A stretch of 64,000 nt of DNA. It comes from Amycolatopsis sp. MtRt-6. Its GTDB lineage: Bacteria; Actinomycetota; Actinomycetes; Mycobacteriales; Pseudonocardiaceae. Location of the stretch: assembly GCF_017308975.1 (NCBI RefSeq), contig NZ_JADWPD010000045.1:1-64000 (forward strand), given 5' to 3'. Shown piece after piece: positions 60,905 through 64,000 of this stretch. The position numbers and the translations under genes were made by a program. A model generated the notes under the pieces. The model was not told the DNA's origin, made no database searches, and was given only the letters and a program-made list of their open reading frames with translations. Each line of letters opens with the position of its first letter. The first letter of the stretch is position 1.

Positions 60905-61603
60905 TCAGTTGTGCGGTCTGTGCGAGCTCAGGATTCCGACCTCGCCCGGCGGAACCGGGGACACACCTCGGTCGTCGAAGTGGGCCTTCAGGCTCTGCCG
61001 CACCTCGACGACCCCGTCGACCCGGCGGACCAGCGCCGTGATCACCGGGATCATGCTCGTCCGCTCGACCGTGCCGTTGAGCGTCACGATGCCGTTGTGC
61101 ACCGCGACGTACAAGGACGACGGGTCCAGAGCCATCTCGCGCAGGAGCACCTCGTCACGGACCTCGTCGCGGATCTCGCGGTCGGTGCGCAGGAACACCC
61201 GCAGCAGGTCCGAGCGGGAGACGACACCGACGAGCTTGCCGGCGTCGTCCACCACGGGCAGGCGGTGGAAGTGGTGCTCCTCCAGCAGTTTCGCCGCCAC
61301 CGTGACGTCGTCGTCCGCGCGGACGGTCACCGCGGGCTTGGTCATCAGGTCGGCGACGAACGCGGCGCCGGCCTTCCGTTTCGCTTGGCGCGAACCGGGC
61401 TTCAGCAGGCCGTGGGGAGCCTCGTGCTCCAGCAGATCGCCCTGGGAGACGACGCCGAGGACCCGGTCGTCCTCGTCCACCACCGGCGCTCCGCTGATGT
61501 TCCACGAAGCCAGGAGGACGGCGACAGCCTTGAACGGGGTGTCGGGTCCGACGGTGGCGACCTCGGTCGTCATGACCGACCCGACCTTGCGGCGACTGGG
61601 CAT
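60905..61603 (-). CDS. CBS-pair/BON-domain protein
   Basis: A 232-aa protein like the one at 55063: CBS motifs around GSVMTTEVATVGPD and ADLMTKPAVTVRAD, and a BON domain (VAVHNGIVTLNGTVERTSM, near 163-181). AAGGAG with 7-nt spacing selects the ATG at 61603; a GTG at 61618 would overlap the universal stress stop by 4 nt and is an alternative. Operon with the USP and Rv1733c-like genes. Confidence 0.85.
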   Translation of the reverse strand: MPSRRKVGSVMTTEVATVGPDTPFKAVAVLLASWNISGAPVVDEDDRVLGVVSQGDLLEHEAPHGLLKPGSRQAKRKAGAAFVADLMTKPAVTVRADDDVTVAAKLLEEHHFHRLPVVDDAGKLVGVVSRSDLLRVFLRTDREIRDEVRDEVLLREMALDPSSLYVAVHNGIVTLNGTVERTSMIPVITALVRRVDGVVEVRQSLKAHFDDRGVSPVPPGEVGILSSHRPHN

Positions 61604-61614
61604 TTTGATCTCCT

Positions 61615-62127
61615 TCACAGCAGCGGTCCGGGGTAGTACGTGGCTGCCGGCTCCGCCACGGGCTCGGCTTCTTTCTCCGGCTCGGGGACCGTCCGCGCGG
61701 GGATGACCACAACGGGGCAGTTCGCCTCGCGCAGGCAGTGCTCAGCGACCGAGCCGACGAGCAGCTTCAGCAACCGGCCGCGGCCGTGACTGCCGAGCAC
61801 GAGCATCGCCGCGGTCTTCGACGCCTCCTCCAGCGCCACCGTGGCCGAGTGCTCGACCAGCTCGGTCCGGACGGTCACGCCCGGGTGCTCGGCGCGGACC
61901 TCGCCGACGATCTCGTCGAGCTGCTGCCGTTCCCGGTCGGCGACCGTCTGCGGGGTTCCGGCGACCGCCGCGCCGAGGTCGTAGACCGGCTCGAACGTCC
62001 ACGCGCGCAGCGCGACGACCGGCCGGCCGCTCACTGCCGCTTCCGCAACCGCCCAGCGCAGCGCGGCCACGCTGACCGCCGAATGGTCCACGCCGACGAC
62101 GATGTCGCCCTGGTTTGCCGTGGTCAT
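61615..62127 (-). CDS. universal stress protein
   Basis: A 170-aa single-domain UspA protein with the ATP loop GSHGRGRLLKLLVGS (about 112-126) and a C-terminal acidic tail (EPEKEAEPVAEPA). It lies between the CBS/BON and Rv1733c-like genes on the same strand, 24 nt after the latter. Confidence 0.88.
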   Translation of the reverse strand: MTTANQGDIVVGVDHSAVSVAALRWAVAEAAVSGRPVVALRAWTFEPVYDLGAAVAGTPQTVADRERQQLDEIVGEVRAEHPGVTVRTELVEHSATVALEEASKTAAMLVLGSHGRGRLLKLLVGSVAEHCLREANCPVVVIPARTVPEPEKEAEPVAEPAATYYPGPLL

Positions 62128-62151
62128 GGGGATTTCACCTTCTCTTCGTTG

Positions 62152-62751
62152 TCAGGAATGGGTCTTGCGGTCCTGCTGCTGGAACCACTCCTGCTGCCAT
62201 CGGGCGAGGCGGAAGCGGTCGAGGGAAAACACCGTGAGCCGGTAGCAGGCGGCCAGCAGTGCCACCGCGCCGAGCCACAGGCCGAGCCCGACGCCGACGG
62301 CTTCGATGGCCACACCGGCGTTGCTCAGAGGCGGATCCACCGGGTTACCGGTGCGATCCACCCAGATCGTCACCGTTTCGCCCTTGAGCGTGCCCCGGGC
62401 GGCGACCACCTGGCCGACACGCCGAGTTCCGTCGGCGAGCATCCAGGTCGCGTCGGTGGGTTCGCCGTTTCCGATGACGCCGGCGCGCGAGTTGACCATG
62501 ATTGCCGGTCCGTCGGCGAGCAGGGTCGCGGTGACCTGAGTGCGCTCCCCCAGCTGCTGCGCGGACTGCGCCTGCTGCCGGACGTACGTTTCCGAGCCGA
62601 AGCTGGCGGCGACCGGCAGCGCGGTGAGCGCCAGCAGCACCACGAGGACTCCCAGGCCGGCCTGGAACCGGTCCGAAGCCCGCGCGACCGAGCCGCGGCG
62701 GGGCAGGATGGTGCGCCACATCCGCGCGATCGGGTTCGACGACGTGCTCAT
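62152..62751 (-). CDS. Rv1733c-like membrane protein
   Basis: A 199-aa second copy of the Rv1733c family: two helices (about 30-55 and 145-170), an external domain with LLADGPAIMVNSRAG and ATWMLADGTRR, and the tail VFSLDRFRLARWQQEWFQQQ. GGAGGG precedes the ATG at 62751. It begins the operon running through USP to CBS/BON. Confidence 0.82.
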   Translation of the reverse strand: MSTSSNPIARMWRTILPRRGSVARASDRFQAGLGVLVVLLALTALPVAASFGSETYVRQQAQSAQQLGERTQVTATLLADGPAIMVNSRAGVIGNGEPTDATWMLADGTRRVGQVVAARGTLKGETVTIWVDRTGNPVDPPLSNAGVAIEAVGVGLGLWLGAVALLAACYRLTVFSLDRFRLARWQQEWFQQQDRKTHS

Positions 62752-62884
62752 GATCCTGGCCCTCCGGTCGGAAAACGTTGGTACCACCAGGATCGTCAAT
62801 TTCCCGGACCGTTCGAAGAGGCCTTGGTCCCCGGTGCGCCGGGACTCGTCTGCGCCGCTGGGGAGGTCCTCCGGCGGTGCCCTG

Positions 62885-62898
62885 AGGACTTAGGGCCC
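62885..62898. promoter_or_regulatory. DosR-like box
   Basis: AGGACTTAGGGCCC matches 11 of 14 core positions, between the divergent Rv1733c-like and CBS genes. A weaker site GAGGCCTTGGTCCC (10 of 14) lies at 62818-62831. Confidence 0.45.
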
Positions 62899-62958
62899 TT
62901 TGCCGGGGCGGAATCGCCGGGAATGGTCGAGAAACGCGACCTGAACGGAGAACGAACC

Positions 62959-63360
62959 ATGCTCGCACGCGAGATCATGACCACGCCGACGTTCGCCCTG
63001 ACGCCGTCCGCCTCCCTCGAAGAGGCCGCCGAGATGATGACTCGCCACGGGTTCACCTCGATGCCGGTGGTCGATACGGACGGGAAGCTGCTCGGCCTGG
63101 TGTCCGAAACCGACATCCTGCGGGTCCCGGTTCCGCCCGGCGACCCGGACACCGGCGTGATGCTCGACGGCGGGCCGCGCACGGCGAGCTCGGTGATGCG
63201 CCAGTCCGGTCTCGCCGTGGCGGGTGACATCGATGTGCGCGAGCTGGCGCGGGTCATGACCGACGCCGGCGTGCGCTCAGCGCCGGTCGTCGAGGGCGGG
63301 CACGTGGTCGGGATGGTGACCTTCCAGGACGTGCTGCGCGCGACCGCCGGCCATGCCTGA
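62959..63360 (+). CDS. two-CBS protein, Hrp1-like
   Basis: A 133-aa protein of only a CBS pair: MLAREIMTTPTFALTPSASLEEAAEMM and VMRQSGLAVAGDIDVRELARVM mark the two repeats. Size and sequence are close to Rv2626c (Hrp1), a strongly hypoxia-induced mycobacterial protein. Convergent with the Acg gene. Confidence 0.8.
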   Translation: MLAREIMTTPTFALTPSASLEEAAEMMTRHGFTSMPVVDTDGKLLGLVSETDILRVPVPPGDPDTGVMLDGGPRTASSVMRQSGLAVAGDIDVRELARVMTDAGVRSAPVVEGGHVVGMVTFQDVLRATAGHA

Positions 63361-63363
63361 GTC

Positions 63364-64000
63364 TCATTCCGCCGGCACGTCGGGCCCGGCGCGGTGGGTC
63401 AGCACGTCCTCGACCGGCCGGCGGCCAGTGAGCCGCGTCGGGTAGCCGTAGCCGATGCGCAGCAGGGTGTGCGGCTGCCCGAGGCCGGCGAAGAGGCGGT
63501 CGAGCGACTCGCGCGTGCGCGGGGTTTCGAACGGCTGCGACAGGAACGACGTCGCCAGGCCTTCCGCGGTCGCGGTCAGCAGCACCCGCTGCATCGCCAT
63601 CCCCGCCCGCACCTCCGCGTGCGGCCCTTTGTCACGGGTCAGAACCGCGCCGAGCAGAGGCTCCTGCTCGTACTCGCGGGCGGGCAAATCCTCGTTCTCG
63701 TGCGACGCCCGCAGCGAGACGACGCCATGGCCGTGCGGCGGCGGCCCGGACGCGATCTTCGGGACGCCGTCAGGGCTGTCGGCCTCGCGATGAGTCCAGT
63801 AGGCGGCCTCTGCTCGGAAAGCCGAGTTCTCCGCCTGCAGCGCCTCCGCCTGCCGGACCAGCGACGCCACCGGCGTGTAGCGGCCCGACGCGTCGAGGTA
63901 CTCGACCTGGCCGCCTTCCTGCAGCGCCGCGGACTTGAGCGCCGACCGCACCGCCGACGGCACGTCCTTGTCCAGCATCGGGCGCCGGTTGGTGTGCCGG
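63364..64000 (-). CDS. Acg-family nitroreductase-like protein, partial
   Basis: The 3' part (212 codons incl. stop) of a third Acg gene; the frame stays open to the window edge, with NRRPML at the start of the visible part matching the family's RHTNRRP-type region. It ends with GYGYPTRLTGRRPVEDVL. The 5' end and promoter lie beyond the window. Confidence 0.75.
   Translation of the reverse strand, partial: RHTNRRPMLDKDVPSAVRSALKSAALQEGGQVEYLDASGRYTPVASLVRQAEALQAENSAFRAEAAYWTHREADSPDGVPKIASGPPPHGHGVVSLRASHENEDLPAREYEQEPLLGAVLTRDKGPHAEVRAGMAMQRVLLTATAEGLATSFLSQPFETPRTRESLDRLFAGLGQPHTLLRIGYGYPTRLTGRRPVEDVLTHRAGPDVPAE

Noticed and set aside
1..64000. CRISPR array, prophage, tRNA or rRNA
   Set aside because: No spaced direct repeats, phage structural genes or RNA-gene sequence patterns were seen.

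Overview
The window is about 70% GC with dense, often translationally coupled genes, frequent GTG starts, XRE/DUF5753 regulators, several Acg-type nitroreductases, WS/DGAT acyltransferases and Rv1733c-like proteins. This points to a filamentous actinomycete of the Pseudonocardiaceae, most like Amycolatopsis (inference from gene content and style; no marker gene is present). No rRNA, tRNA, CRISPR array, prophage or replication origin was seen.

Layout. (1) 80-7060, minus strand: a Tad/Flp-type pilus operon (lipoprotein, secreted protein, SAF/CpaB-like, TadZ-like, TadA ATPase, TadB, TadC, pilin-like peptide, two TadE-like proteins), nearly every junction overlapping. Its likely prepilin peptidase is separate at 13668-14294. 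(2) 7156-16570: a small secreted protein, a membrane protein, a LysR regulator, a minus-strand module (XRE regulator, ImmA/IrrE-type protease, DUF6545 membrane protein, FAD monooxygenase), an HxlR-like regulator, a PLP enzyme under a LexA-like box, and an odd HTH protein with an internal twin-arginine/hydrophobic segment. (3) 16815-21317, plus strand: a probable uncharacterised RiPP locus. It holds a DUF5753 regulator, a 98-aa protein, a radical SAM/SPASM enzyme, a 56-aa precursor-like peptide ending KCSCNAGDDNPY, a hairpin, a GNAT acetyltransferase and a coupled APH-type kinase. An ISAs1-like transposase remnant follows. (4) 21853-64000: a long hypoxia/dormancy-type island resembling the mycobacterial DosR regulon. 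It contains alcohol dehydrogenases, Rv1733c-like proteins, a trehalose synthase fused to a YHS domain, a group 3b [NiFe] hydrogenase with protease and hypFCDE, Acg nitroreductases, three WS/DGATs, an APH-kinase fusion, an ABC-2 exporter, SQR/NDH-like flavoproteins, slipin, GAPDH, a broken truncated haemoglobin, CBS/BON proteins, universal stress proteins, a DoxX-like protein and a LAXTG surface protein.

How it fits together. Region 4 looks like a programme for surviving oxygen limitation: hydrogen and NAD(P)H redox balancing, triacylglycerol storage, trehalose synthesis, nitro/quinone reduction and nucleotide-sensing stress proteins. Many of its promoter gaps carry imperfect copies of the 14-bp DosR core (GGGACTWWAGTCCC), the best matching 12 of 14 positions; no dosR/dosS pair lies inside the window. 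Region 3 is the strongest candidate for an undescribed system. Positions, motifs and overlaps were read from the sequence; family names come from general knowledge without database searches.
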